From positions 487,501 through 551,500 of the forward strand of contig JASJOG010000053.1 of assembly GCA_030142905.1 (NCBI GenBank): a DNA stretch of 64,000 nt, given 5' to 3'. Numbering within the stretch: position 1 is the first letter of the stretch; the number at the start of each line of letters is the position of its first letter. The position numbers were made by a program, and so were the translations under genes. The notes beneath the pieces are model-generated. The model was not told the origin of the DNA. It worked only from the letters and a program-made list of their open reading frames with translations, and searched no databases. Below, one piece after another: positions 12,168 to 23,747 of this stretch. Source of the DNA: Heliopora coerulea (Eukaryota > Cnidaria > Anthozoa > Scleralcyonacea > Helioporidae).

Positions 12168-14219
12168 GCGTGCACGAGTAGACTTTTGTTCAGTGACCGA
12201 AAGCAATTGTTTTTTATATACTTCTGCTTCTTGCTACAAGTCGATGGCAATAAATACATTTCAAATAACTTGTTTAGTAATACTCGCCTGGCGTCTTCGT
12301 TTTTCTCTTGATTGCTTGTTGGCGTTAATGACCAAACTAAAAACAACTAAAAATAGCTTGCTAGTTGATGAGTCCATGTCAAAACCGAGAAAACTCGAAA
12401 GTTTCACGTCGACTTTGAGCTTCTATTTCTTGTTTTCTGCTCTTATTTTAAAGGAGTGAGATTAAGGACTCTCAAATCAGAATAGTATGCCGAATCCGAA
12501 ACTGCAGCCAAAATATTGCTTTTGATCGTTAAAACTTCAACTAGCAATTTAATTGATTGAATAGAGTAGCAAGAAGAGGACCAAGAGAATATATTCTGGT
12601 GGTACTGGTGAAATGTGAATAGTCTGGGCCCCTAAATCTCCCAGGAAATAATTACCTTGCCCCAACGAAACCGAACGTTTTTGGAGACCATATCATTCCG
12701 AGACCTTACCTAAAACTGTGTATGTAGTTCGTATTTTCGTTGTTGTTGTTGCTTTACAATTTCTACGGATGTCTAGATGCTCTTTACAGAGGATATTGAC
12801 TTTTTTTCTAGTTTCATTACCCACAATCTGGCAACAGCCTAGAAGTGCCAAGCATAAAAAAGAGTCGGTAAGTTGGCTTAAAATCATAATTTCTTACATT
12901 TATTTGTTTTTCTCCCCAGGAAACTGAACTTTTATTTGTCTCCTAAATGAATATCTTTTTAACTATTAACTAATAAACTTTTCACGTCCAAAACTAAATG
13001 ATAACCTAAATATTTTTCTTGAATTTTTGACATCTATGAGTAGACTGTTTTTTTCTTTTTTTAAATTTAACGGATTTTCGGATTTTCTCTGAATTTTATT
13101 AACATCGACTGAGAAAAAGATGTCGACCTGATGATCTAATCCCGTGGTGTAAATGTTTTCATTTTCTAGAATTCTTCATCTTCAGAAGCCCTAGCAATTC
13201 TGATTTCCTACTGAGATGAATTTTTGAATAGATTTCGTGAAATTTGGGTAGTTTCTCATCCACCAAGTTAGTCGAAGGGATGTTGTATCTTATTTCACAG
13301 ATTTTAATATCACAGGTTTTTGAGAACTATAACGTTCATTCAAAGACATTTTAACCATATCGCCATATGGTATTGACTTAAGCAACTTATTATTAACTTA
13401 TATCTACCAAGCTACCACATTTAGCTACATCATTGATTAGCACTAAAAATAAATAGACAACATATCGAGACTTGCAGACTGGCAGTACATATGTCTACCA
13501 TCAATACGAACCAGTACATAAATGAAACCTTTGCTCACCATCTGAGTCCATGTAGCTCAATGGTTAGAGCATCTTATCGGCGATCAGAAGGTTACCGGTT
13601 CGATTACTGTCAGGGACTCAGAAAGTTTTTCTGAGTAGAATAGCTTGAGAGCATGCGCATGAAGAAACATATAACTACCAAGCTACCACATTCAACTACA
13701 TCATCAAAAAAAAAAAAAAAATTAGTGCAAGTTTGCAAAACACTTATAAACTTTCAAAATTTACCTCAAACCAATCTGATTTCGACGCTTCATTGTTCAA
13801 CATGTGACACATAGCCCTGCCTAGCTGAGGCAAAGAAGACAGTGTTCTCTCCTGATCTTTTGCATGTGGGCCTGTCTTGTTCTATTTTATGGAAGGTTTC
13901 CTAGTATGGTTTTGTATTGTCAACCAACACCCACTTTTTCTCTACTCTGTTTTTGAAGTGATATGACCAGTGGGGTGGCAAACAGGGCGGTGGTCGCGAC
14001 CCCCCCAAATCCCCTCTTGTTGCCTGCTAACATATGATATCAAATAGAGTATATAACTTTCAGAATTTGTCATGTTAACCCACATCAATAACATACATTG
14101 TTTAGTTAACCATGAGAAAGGACTACTCGACTCTTCCAATTTATTTTAGATATTCTAATATTTTTTCCAAGAATTTCTCTACTCGTACCCAGTACACTCA
14201 GGTGTTTGCTCATCCCATC
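12168..14219. other. Intergenic region between the collagen-like gene and PITHD1
   Basis: No gene was recognised. It contains a tRNA-like SINE head at 13544 and a poly(A) run near 13708. Open frames here have no splice or family support. Confidence 0.5.
13544..13645 (+). repeat. tRNA-derived SINE head (decayed)
   Basis: The A box tagctcaatggttagagc and B box ggttcgatt sit at tRNA spacing. The acceptor-like ends GAGTCCA and GGGACTC pair. The anticodon stem is poor, and a conserved non-tRNA tail (tttttctgag) follows. A sister copy lies at 42320, so this reads as a SINE rather than a working tRNA gene. Confidence 0.65.
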
Positions 14220-17200
14220 ATGGCTGGATGTGGCCATAGTAGCTGTCAACATAATCATAGTCACGACGAAGATGAGAGAGGCTTGCAATATTCTCTTTAC
14301 CAAAAAATCGACTTCACACATCTTGAGGTATTAAATGAAGCAGAAGAAGGATCTGGAAAATCAGTGTTCAGACCATGGAACGAAAGACTTGACAGAAAGA
14401 AAGTACAGTATCTCAGTCCCCTCAGACATACCATATTGTGTTCTTGTTAATCATTAAATATGAGCGAAAAGGAACTGAAAAAAATTGACATCTTGTTAAC
14501 TAACAATCCGTGCTAAAAACAAGACAAAAACAATAACAGTAATCCGTCATTTCCTTCAAATGCTAAAATTTCGTTGGTTTATTTTAGCGTTGTTAACCCT
14601 GACTTTGCTGTTGTAAGAGAGACGACTGAAATGTGTTTTAATGCTTTTTGTAATGTTCTGGATTGTTTATTTTCTAGTTTGTTGAAAGTGATGTGGATGA
14701 GGAGTTATTGTTTAATATACCGTATGTAGAAAGCATACTATTTGTACACTCAGTATACATTTCTTTTTAGAGCTGTGCCTAATTTTTCAATTATATAGCT
14801 GAGTAATTTCATTGTTTGTTATGTTTTTTCGCTTCAGTAACCAATTATTGTTTGGCCTGCTATGGCTGTTACTATCACTCTTATCATCTGGCTTGCTACA
14901 TTCCTATAATTCAATTTCTGGTTCCTCTTTTAGGTTTACTGGAAACGTGAAACTTAAAGGAATAATAATTATTGGTGGAGAAGGTGGTAATCATCCAAAT
15001 ACCATGAAGCTGTAAGTGGAGGAATTAAAATATCTTAAATTACCTTTGAGTGTTCCCAATCACAGCTTTAACTTTGGTCATTGGGCAGTGACTCCAAAGT
15101 ATTTTTATCAGAAATCATTTATGTCCTGTGACCAAAGTGGTGTGAATCTCTCCTATGGAAGGGCATACATAAGTCAATGTTCCTTTCTCAACTTGAAAAA
15201 CAAAAGTGCAGTTGTAAGGGAGGTACTATGCTAAGCATCTTGTAAAATAGTCCAGCATAGAATGCTGCAGATCTGTGGATTGTTTACATAACAGCCATTT
15301 ATGATTTAAAAATACAGAAAGAAACATGGAAACAAAAAAAAAAAATTAACTAGGTCATGAATGAAATAGCATCACCATTTATTAGCTGTTTCGTTTTCTC
15401 AAGTAATTTTCCATTTTCTAAAGCACTTAACCTTGGTTTGTCAATTACTGCATGCTAATGTTAATTGAGCTCACGTCAGAATACTCCCTAACAAAAGGAA
15501 ACTAATTTGAAAATTTTCTGGGGAAAGCATTTAAATGTAGAAGCATTTTAAAACTTCCTGACCAGCAATTTTTTGTCCAACAGTTACAAGAACAAGCCAC
15601 ATATGACATTTGATGAAACAAGCATAGAGGCTGACCAAGTTTTTGAACTCCATCAAGACAGGAATGGAACCATTGAATATGCAACCAAGTGAGCTTTTTA
15701 TGTACATTTGAACTAGAAAATCTCACTATAACTGATGTTGTTTCTTCACTTAATACTTGGTATCTGTCTGTGAAGCAAATAGTTCCTTCTAGGGCATGAA
15801 ATATCAATATGATAATATTATGTATGGTATAACAACTTATATAATTGTGTGCAACCAAATTCTGTGTATTATGCAAAGCTATGCCTTGTGTTTCCACTTG
15901 GCATTTTTCCAGTTGAAATTACGTTATTCATGTTTCTGTTACAGCACAGAGATACCCAAGCTATTTTCTTCTTTTTAATCCAAAATATGAAGGATATTTC
16001 CTTTAGTAAGGATGAAATCACATGCATATTTTTCTTGCTGGGTTGTTAAGTGTAAATTAATATTTCACCATAGGCGTACAGGGTGAGGGGGCAGGGGGGG
16101 CAACTGCCCCCCTAAAATTTGGAGAAGACCAGATTCAGGCAAATAGCTCAGGTACAATTGGGAAAAATAAATTTCTAAGTGTCATTAAAACAGGAAAAAT
16201 TTTCAAAAATCGGTGATGATGAACAAGAGTTTGGATATTAATGTGCATTCGGGTTACCATATACATATACCGTGTGCAGTATGTAATTCTTATTCCTAGG
16301 TTTTTTCTAACTAAACATTCAGGCAGAGTGATTCAGGCAGATTGTCTCTGCCCCCCAAAAATGATTAGGGCCTGTACGCCTATGTATTTCACTACACTTT
16401 GTTTTAAAATATCTCTCTTGATCTACTGACTCATACTGGGATTTCAGAAGTAAAGCAGAAACATCAAATGGAATATTGCTCAAAATAGACATGGTGTCTA
16501 ATGTTTATTAATTTGTCTGCCAAGTAAATAGAATACTGCTTGAAATAGACATGGCTATTGTCTTCTCTTCTAGAGTTCCAAGATTTTCTAGTGTCCAATG
16601 TTTATCAATTTATCTGCCAAGTAATTTTGGAGAGGAAACGACAAAAGTGTGTTACATTGGACTCAAAGGAGAGTATCAGGAGGTAACGTTTTGAACAGCA
16701 TCAACTACAACCATAACAACGACCGCGGAAACAACTTCTACAGCACCATCAACAAATACAATAACAAACAGCAGCAACTTCAGCCACAATAACGACCGCA
16801 ACAAACAGCGGTAACATACGCGGAAACAATTCTACGGCACCATCAACAACTACAATACTATAACAAACAGAAGTCAGATTATGCTCCTTAAGACATTAAA
16901 TAATAATTTTTATTAGCCAACACGTTGTTGTTCCTTTAACTCTTTCCTGGTGAGAGCTCTCCCCTTGACAAGTAAAATCGTCTGACATTAGCCAGAGTAA
17001 CATAATAGAAGTCTTACGTTGCCGGGAAAGAGTTGATGCAATTGGTGTCACTTGATCCTACTAGTTGCTGAGCACATATAAAGTCAAAGCTCAAGAATGC
17101 GATTTGAGGACGTACGCCCCCTCGCGTGACCCGCTTTTTGCAAACATGGTGAAATGTCATTTCAACAACAGTAATCACTGCACATGTTGGTGATGGTAGA

Positions 17201-17660
17201 TCATCTACGTTAGTATAGTCTTGAGAAGGACTGTTGGTGATTGAGTCGAAAAAGAGACTTTTTTTCGACTCTGAAGATGACCGCCGCTGAGGCCGCCGCT
17301 GAGGCCGCCGCTGAGGCCGCCGCTGAGGCCGCCGCTGAGGACGTCAGTCACCAACATTCTTTCTCAAGACTACACTAACCCTGACGACTTACCATAACCA
17401 ACATGCACCGATTCTCCCAGGTTCAAACCATTTACTTTAGTAATCAGTGCAGTAATTGCAAGAATAGCAGCAACGTTATCGTCGTCTTCGTCGTGTTTGT
17501 TAGTCGTTAATGGTACTTTTTTTCATTCTTTGATCAACTTCTCTTCTATATTTCGCAGGCCCGTCGTCACGAAGTGACCATTTGTAATTACGAGGCCAGA
17601 GCTAATCCAGCAGATCATAAAGCAAGCTTTTTAGACAGCGTCAACCATGCAGTATCGTAA
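14220..17660 (+). CDS. PITHD1: PITH domain-containing protein 1
   Basis: Exons 14220..14402, 14678..14721, 14934..15011, 15584..15688, 16574..16682 and 17559..17660 join in phase and encode 206 residues, close to the human 211. The N-terminus is Cys/His-rich (MAGCGHSSCQHNHSH), as in other PITHD1 proteins. A full PITH domain follows, with recognisable blocks LYQKIDF, LNEAEEGSG, VESDVDEELLFNIPF, TGNVKLKGIIIIG, YATKVPRFSSVQ, TKVCYIGLKGE and HEVTICNYEARANPADH. The PITH domain was defined from a proteasome-interacting thioredoxin-like protein; PITHD1 itself lacks the thioredoxin domain and has been linked to proteasome and RUNX1 regulation in vertebrates. An in-frame Met lies at 14112, but the conserved start is 14220. 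The nearest gene is MRPL15, about 700 bp downstream on the same strand. Confidence 0.95.
16071..16382. mobile_element. MITE-like element in a PITHD1 intron
   Basis: Terminal inverted repeats taggcgtacagg (16071-16082) and cctgtacgccta (16371-16382) flank a non-coding body with G-rich and C-rich runs next to each end. No transposase frame is present, so it is non-autonomous. Confidence 0.7.
16935..17036 (-). repeat. Hairpin repeat family copy (complete)
   Basis: Bounded on both sides by aactctttcc and ggaaagagtt, which are inverted, with gtctgacattagccagag inside. It is the clearest sign that the family has terminal inverted repeats. Confidence 0.7.
17140..17450. mobile_element. Palindromic MITE (copy 1) with GC-rich tandem insert
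   Basis: Left arm: catgttggtgatggtagatc, then a stretch ending cttgagaaggactgttggtga. The right arm is its inverse, ending in gttcaaaccatttacttta. The loop holds a tcgaaaaagagactttttttcga hairpin-like stretch and five copies of a 12-bp unit (17281-17340). Sister copies lie at 25615 and 46236. Confidence 0.75.
17281..17340. repeat. Five perfect CCGCCGCTGAGG repeats
   Basis: Sixty bases, exactly five identical 12-mers, very GC-rich against an AT-rich background. Confidence 0.95.
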
Positions 17661-18358
17661 AGAAAAGCCTTTTCTTTGAATGTTAGAATCTTGGCTTGAG
17701 ACAATGAGGAATTAACGGTGGGAATGTGTTTTACTCCGTTGGGACGGTAAAAGTATCACCGAACACAAACGCAAAGACAAAGCAGAGGAAACACGAATGC
17801 GAGCGTCCTTTGTTTTTTTTGAGGAGAAAAACAAAATATGCCTGACGGAATTTTCAATTCTAACAAGTATATTCACAATGTAGTATTCCTGAAGAGAAAC
17901 ATAAGATTCTTCAGAAGCTGACTGACGAATTCAAAGTAGGATTATCCTGTGTTGTTCTAAATAAGCTTGTCAAAAACATATCGAAGACCGCTCGAATAAG
18001 TGTTAATCATTCCATCAACAATTTGACCCTGGACCGTGGGGAGACCACGGCATTCTAGCGTGGTCTTCTGTCCGAAACGTTGTTAGAAATACGTAATTAC
18101 AGTTTAAGTATTGTTTTGATCCAGTAGATCTCTTAAGAGAACTACGCCGATGGCTTTGGTTTGTTTTTGATTTTTTTTTTTCCCCTTTTTTCCCTTCTGT
18201 GTTACATTTATCCTCCGTAGTAATTCTGGAAAAAGTATTTCATGCCAAAATTCCAGGGTGTAAATACACCTGTTTGCCCCTCCCCCCAGTCGCTGCGTCA
18301 CTGCTGCGCATCAACCAATGTAGCGAGAGGACTGGGTTACAATCTCGGTGAAAACAAG

Positions 18359-20307
18359 ATGGCGGCTAAAGGAAGTGTACTTTGTCATGTCGAGAAAAAC
18401 TTGAAAGCCTTGGAGAAATTACCTCGTGTAGCACTTGATAATATCAAAGATTTCCCTGAAGCTTTTAGGATGGTAAGTACGTCTATATATGTATTTTTAT
18501 TTTGATTTATAGTTATTGATAAGAGATAGAATACACTGCCGGTCTGTGTTTAGTAAAAGTCAGCTTAAATCCATCGAAGTGCATAACAACTTATTCAAAA
18601 TTCCCCTTCTAATAACTACCTGTGTAATTATGCTAAACAATTATTCACCACGGGTCCAATGATTGTCATTGAATAATCTTCTCGACTTTGTCCTGGAGAG
18701 TATTCAAAATTATTCACTTCGCCTTTGGCAAATACTGTTAAATAATTTGATTTGTTTACCTCTTTCCCTATCCTTGATCTACATATTCTTTTTATGGTTA
18801 ATCCTGTTACGGAATGAAGCATCGAAGAAAAGGTCGGGGACCAGGTTCTGGGCGCGGAAAGACCTCTGGGAGAGGACACAAAGGACAAGGTCAGCGAGGA
18901 ACCTTACCCAGGATTGGCTTTGAAGGTGGTCAGACGCCTTTCTACTTGAGGGTGCCAAAACATGGCTTCAAAAATGTGTAAGTTCAGAGAACTGGTTACC
19001 CGGCAATTTTCAGAGAATTTGAGTCTGTGGTTCTGTGTTTTAACTCTTTCAGGCAAAACAAGTCTTCTATGATTTTACTCTGGGTAATGCCAGACAGTTT
19101 TACTTGTCGAGGGGAGAGGAGCAGACAAGACTGGGATAATTGTTGCTTTTAATTTATGACTGATTAAATTGATTCAAAATTATATATAATCCAGAAATGT
19201 GCAATTACAATTGCAAGCTACATATTCAAGGTATATTTGTTCAAGTTTTTCAGAGACTTTCAAGTGGTGAAGTCTTGCCAGCAAGAGCTCAGACTGGAAA
19301 TGTTTGAAAAATGAAACCAAACTAATTTGCATACATAATCATCCTCAGTGTATTATGAAATGATAACTTCACAATTAACCTAGTTCAAATGCGAGTTCAA
19401 ATCCCGCTCAAGTCAACATTTTTCAGTTGACTTCAACAGTGTAGGTTAATTGTGAAGTTATCATTGCATACATAAGAACCATAACAATACAATGATAACT
19501 TGTATCATATTTGAACTGATAAGATGTAAAGGTACTTTTCAATTTTTCGAATTGTAATAAAGTATCTTTATCTTATGAGTATGTCATATTTCTTTGTCGC
19601 ATGCTGTTTAATATTTTTAGAAATAAGAAAAATTATGTACCACTGAACCTCAACAGACTGCAGTATTTTATCGACTGTGGAAGAATTGATGCAAGTAAAC
19701 CTATTGATATGTCCACATTGTGGAGAACTGGAGCTGTGTCAAAGGTTGGAGATGGAGTTTGTCTTTTGGGAACAGTAAGTGTGCATGGAATGATAGACAC
19801 CAAAAATCACTTTGGTAACTCATGTATGCAGAATCTAGCCTTAAGCTGCTGGAATAAAAAAATCACCTTGTCTCAACCTGCAATTATCTTCATTATTACA
19901 AAGTTATTTGGAAGACTTGCACAGTAGCTACCTAATGCAATTTCTTTTGCCAGGGTTCAGAGTGGTTTAGTTCCAAAGTTGACATTGAAGTTAGCAGAGC
20001 ATCAAAGAAAGCGATTGAAACTGTGGAAAGTCAAGGTGGAAAAATAACATGTGCCTACTACACTAAGTTAGGACTGAGGGTGCTTTTGAAGCCCTGGAAA
20101 TTTGACGAGAAACGGATGCCAAGAAGGGCAGCACCTCCCCCTAAATTGGAAAAATATTACAGGGATCCATCAAAAAGAGGATATCTGGCAGATCCAAAGG
20201 AACTAGATAACGAAAGATTAAAAACTTACCAGATGTCGGGAGTTCATAGTAACGTCGATTCTTTGTCAGAAGGGGTAGCTAACATTAGAGTGGCGACGAA
20301 AGAATAA
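18359..20307 (+). CDS. MRPL15: Mitochondrial large ribosomal subunit protein L15 (uL15m)
   Basis: Exons 18359..18472, 18820..18977, 19621..19774 and 19954..20307 encode 259 residues. The second exon carries the uL15 signature, a Gly/Arg/Lys-rich segment ([19 protein letters not shown]) followed by [19 protein letters not shown]. The third begins with [17 protein letters not shown], matching metazoan MRPL15. The C-terminal half keeps VDIEVSRAS and [17 protein letters not shown]. The protein is part of the mitoribosome large subunit. The N-terminus ([25 protein letters not shown]) is basic and amphipathic, consistent with mitochondrial import. Donors read gtaagt except exon 1 (gtaagt after ATG) and the acceptor of exon 2 has a weak pyrimidine tract. 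The human protein is longer at its C-terminus (about 296 residues). Confidence 0.95.
19038..19122 (+). repeat. Hairpin repeat family copy
   Basis: Copy in MRPL15 intron 2 with ttaactctttcaggc at one end and tctgggtaatgccagac at the core. Confidence 0.6.
19340..19475. mobile_element. Fold-back element with a tRNA-like B box
   Basis: Inverted ends tgataacttcacaattaacc and ggttaattgtgaagttatca flank gcgagttcaaatcccgctca and an inner gtcaac/gttgac hairpin. It lies in MRPL15 intron 2 and is the most complete of the three related copies (others 5129 and 62150). Confidence 0.7.
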
Positions 20308-20462
20308 ATGAAGAAGAACAGGAGATATTGTAGCTGCAGTTAAAGAGCCTGGATCTTGATCCATACAATATTTCGATTTTGTCTTATCTCTTTATTATGT
20401 TCGCTTAGCTTCCAGTGATTTATACTGAGCATAACTGGGACCAGCTAGTAAGTAAAGGTTAT

Positions 20463-20742
20463 ATGCCGAAAGTTATAAACCGAGATGTTTAAGCGATATG
20501 CCAACCTAAGTTCGTGACGGTTATAGACCGAGATGTTTAAGCGATAAACCTAAGTTAGTAATGGTTATAAACCGAGATGTTTAAGCGACATGCCAACCTA
20601 AGTTCGTGACGGTTATAGACCGAGATGTTTAAGCGATAAACCTAAGTTAGTAATGGTTATAAACCGAGATGTTTAAGCGATATGCCAACCTAAGTTCGTG
20701 ACGGTTATAGACCGAGATGTTTAAGCGGTATACCAACCCGGG
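20463..20742. repeat. Minisatellite downstream of MRPL15
   Basis: Tandem array in which gagatgtttaagcgata recurs about seven times. The spacers alternate between tgccaacctaagttcgtgac and acctaagttagtaatgg, so the higher-order unit holds two sub-units. Confidence 0.85.
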
Positions 20743-21038
20743 AATGAAGCCTGAAGTTTGATATATTACTTAAACACCGTGGTCAAGGTATGCAACCGAC
20801 TTATATCATCGATGGTGAAGTTGAAAGAGATGTCTTTAATTTGCCCGACAAACATATAGAAAAGGCAAAATTTCGGTAGAAAGTTCGTCAATATGTTAAT
20901 GAGTTTGATAAAGTAGTTATCAACTCCCGGAGAACAAAATACTTGGCAGAGTCGGCGATGAGATAAGTTGGGTAAACCAACTACTAGTTCTCTTGCTCGC
21001 TCACTAACTCAGTCCCTCATAAACTAGATTTGTTTGAG

Positions 21039-21180
21039 AGGAATATTAATCGTCCCAGCACAAATATTCGAAATAAAGGCATGTTTTAATCTGACATTCC
21101 GTTGTACACATGCAACTAAAAGTCAGGCCGAGACTTCATTGTGCCTTTATTTCGAATTTTGAGCCCGACATTAATATTCC
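21039..21180. repeat. Inverted-repeat element
   Basis: Arms ggaatattaatcg...cgaaataaaggca and tgcctttatttcg...attaatattcc are inverted around a short loop. Confidence 0.65.
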
Positions 21181-21782
21181 TTTTAAAGCTACGTTTCCCC
21201 CCTGGTCAATATTGGGCAGGTATTCTCAGTCACGTAATTAGGGTCCGTTTATATGGACTCGGGTAGAAGGGTTACCTTCCCCCTCCTGCTACCCTGGCCG
21301 AGATAAATTCACGAGTGTTATTTGAACTCCTCCGCAAGGGTTTATATGCAGAGCTCTTCGCTTGCCTCGGTTAATAAGGTTACCTTTGTGGTAAGGTCAC
21401 CCTCTTTGCAAGACAGGGTAACCCTTGAGGTCGAGACAAGTTTCAACCATGTGAACGACTTAACACGGCCACCCGAGTTATTTATGAAGTCAAGCATACG
21501 CAATTAGTTTTGTTTCACTAATGGATTTTGCTTTATGGCAGCCAGTCCGGCAAGAACATCCTGTTGAGTTTGCCTGTGTGTGGTTATGGCTTCTATTATT
21601 TTAGTCATTGTCGAAGTAACGACCATAACATTTGAGAAGGTAGATAACTTTATCACGGCTTTGAGCACGTGATTCGCTATCTTTGCACTTCAGAGTAAAT
21701 CCCAACGTGATTATTATAAGTAATACCATAAAATGAGGTTTAATAGCTAGTACAACGAAATTTAATGGTATTACTTTGTAAT

Positions 21783-21966
21783 ATCATGTTTACGTGAATT
21801 CAACTAATACAACCTCCGCGGCAACGTCAAACCAGGTCGTATTAGTCCTAGTACGACCCGGTTTGACGTCACTGGAGGTAGTATTAGTACAAATGAATTT
21901 TGATGCGGTAAATTAGTTATTAATGCGACCTGGAAAAACAAAAGACATTCACGTAAACATGATATA
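21783..21966. mobile_element. MITE with nested palindrome
   Basis: Outer inverted ends atcatgtttacgtgaat (21783) and attcacgtaaacatgat enclose an inner palindrome centred on attagtcctagta, with arms gacgtcaaaccgggtcgta-like. No protein frame is present. Confidence 0.65.
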
Positions 21967-23747
21967 ACGATACTTTTGCCATATAAACCATCGATAAAGC
22001 TGTCTCGGGGGGGATAGGGTAACCCTATCACCATAGTTGATACAAATAGCCTCTTCATTCATTCGGCGCAGGCTATACCCAAGAAGTGAAGTTGTCAAGT
22101 TACCCAAGACTTCGCTGTATACACATTGCTATAATCCTAATTTATACCGCTTGTGGATGTTTCTCACAAAACGTCTTCCCGTTAGCCCAGGGCCTGAGAT
22201 TTACGCTCCGGTGTTTATGAATTACACCAATGTTTCCGAGCTGACCGCGTATTTCAAGACGAAGTTAATATTTTTTATTAGGATTTTGAAGAAATATACT
22301 TTATTTACAGGTTTTTGGATATTACAGCAACATCACGTCTGAATTAAGTGCGGTGTAACCGCGGTAAATTAAATTGGACGCTCGAATAGTTGAACGTTGT
22401 TGCATTGGAAGTGGATCCGGCAGTCGGCACAAATGACCCAAGTCATAACAATCTACACCTGTCTCATAAATACTTTGAAAACATTTGTTGACTGAAAAGC
22501 GAATTCCTTAATCTATTGCTTGGTTCATTGAACTTATCTCCTGTGGCTACCAATTACCTCATTTACCGCGTGGTAAACTTTTCTGGGACTCCTTTAGAGA
22601 AAAAAGATACGGCGTTTAAACAATCAACGTGGTTAATTCATAATTGGTAATTATGCGTTTGTACTTGTTTTCCGAACCACCACGCGGTAAAACATCACGT
22701 TTACGGCAAACGAGAAATTTATACGAGACTACGATTCTTCCCAAGTTTGCCGTTCGACATTTAGCGCGAAAGGGAACAGCTTCGAGTCTGCCATCTGCAG
22801 GATAACTCTTCCATATTTCTTAGTAATTTATTCGATGCTTCGAGAAAACTTGAACAGAACTATCGATTACGAGTTAGGCCACACTAAACGAAGGTATTTT
22901 TGATCTAAAACCTCACAATACCGTACCTTTTGACAATTGTGACCATGACAAGATCGTTCAATTCAAACAAACATCGATGTTTCTGATTAGCACAGGACAC
23001 TGTTTTGCACCTGACTTAGTTTGAATTGTCTTCGAAAAGATCACAAATCAAAATTTCGTCGTGTTCATCGTAGATTCAAAGCTTATTGAAAACTGACGCG
23101 AAGCTTAAGCTCAAAACTATTCGCAAATTCACGCCAGACGGCGAATGGGAATGACATCCGTTAGTCACACAAGTGATGGTAATATTTCTAATAATGGCCT
23201 GCCTCCGTCAGAATCCCTCGCGTCATTGCGCAGATTACAAAAAATTGTGTATAAACGAGTCTGCACATCAAACATCGTTAGGACGTCCATTTCAGTCACC
23301 TAGGCAGCGATTTGTTTCTTGTTTACAGCTATGTTACAAGGCAAAAAAATTATCTCGCTGGCCTCAGACTGACATTTCGTCAAAAATCTGAATCGAAACT
23401 TCAAATTAAAAACTGGACTAGGTGTTAGGGTTAGAGTTTGGCAAAGAATTAGCATCAGAAAAATTGTGAACTGGTCTCCTGATGTCACTCTGAGGTCAGA
23501 GAAATTACGTCTTCCACGTTACAACGCCCATCTATTCGCTACCTTCGTCACAAAGAACCTTACAATACTAGCAATATATTTATACTTTTGTAGTAATACA
23601 TAAAGCGCAGCTGTCAGATAGCATTTTCGGCTTTTCTTTCCAACCCAGAGATTTACTAACAATTTTCATAAAATAACATTTACTATTGGCTGATTGACAC
23701 TCTTTCGTCGCTTATCTTCTCACCGCTCACTGATAAAAAAATCCACC

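Larger units (their letters stand above)
20308..23747. other. Repeat-rich intergenic region
   Basis: Convergent gap between MRPL15 and the kinase. It contains a minisatellite (20463-20742), two inverted-repeat elements (21039-21180 and 21783-21966) and mixed repeat remnants at 21240-22350. No coding exon was recognised. Confidence 0.6.

Noticed and set aside
14112..14219. In-frame upstream Met for PITHD1
   Set aside because: Adds 36 residues unlike the family; the Cys/His-rich start at 14220 matches orthologues.
20440..20745. CRISPR-like array
   Set aside because: Repeats are long, imperfect and contiguous, in a eukaryotic genome; it is a minisatellite.
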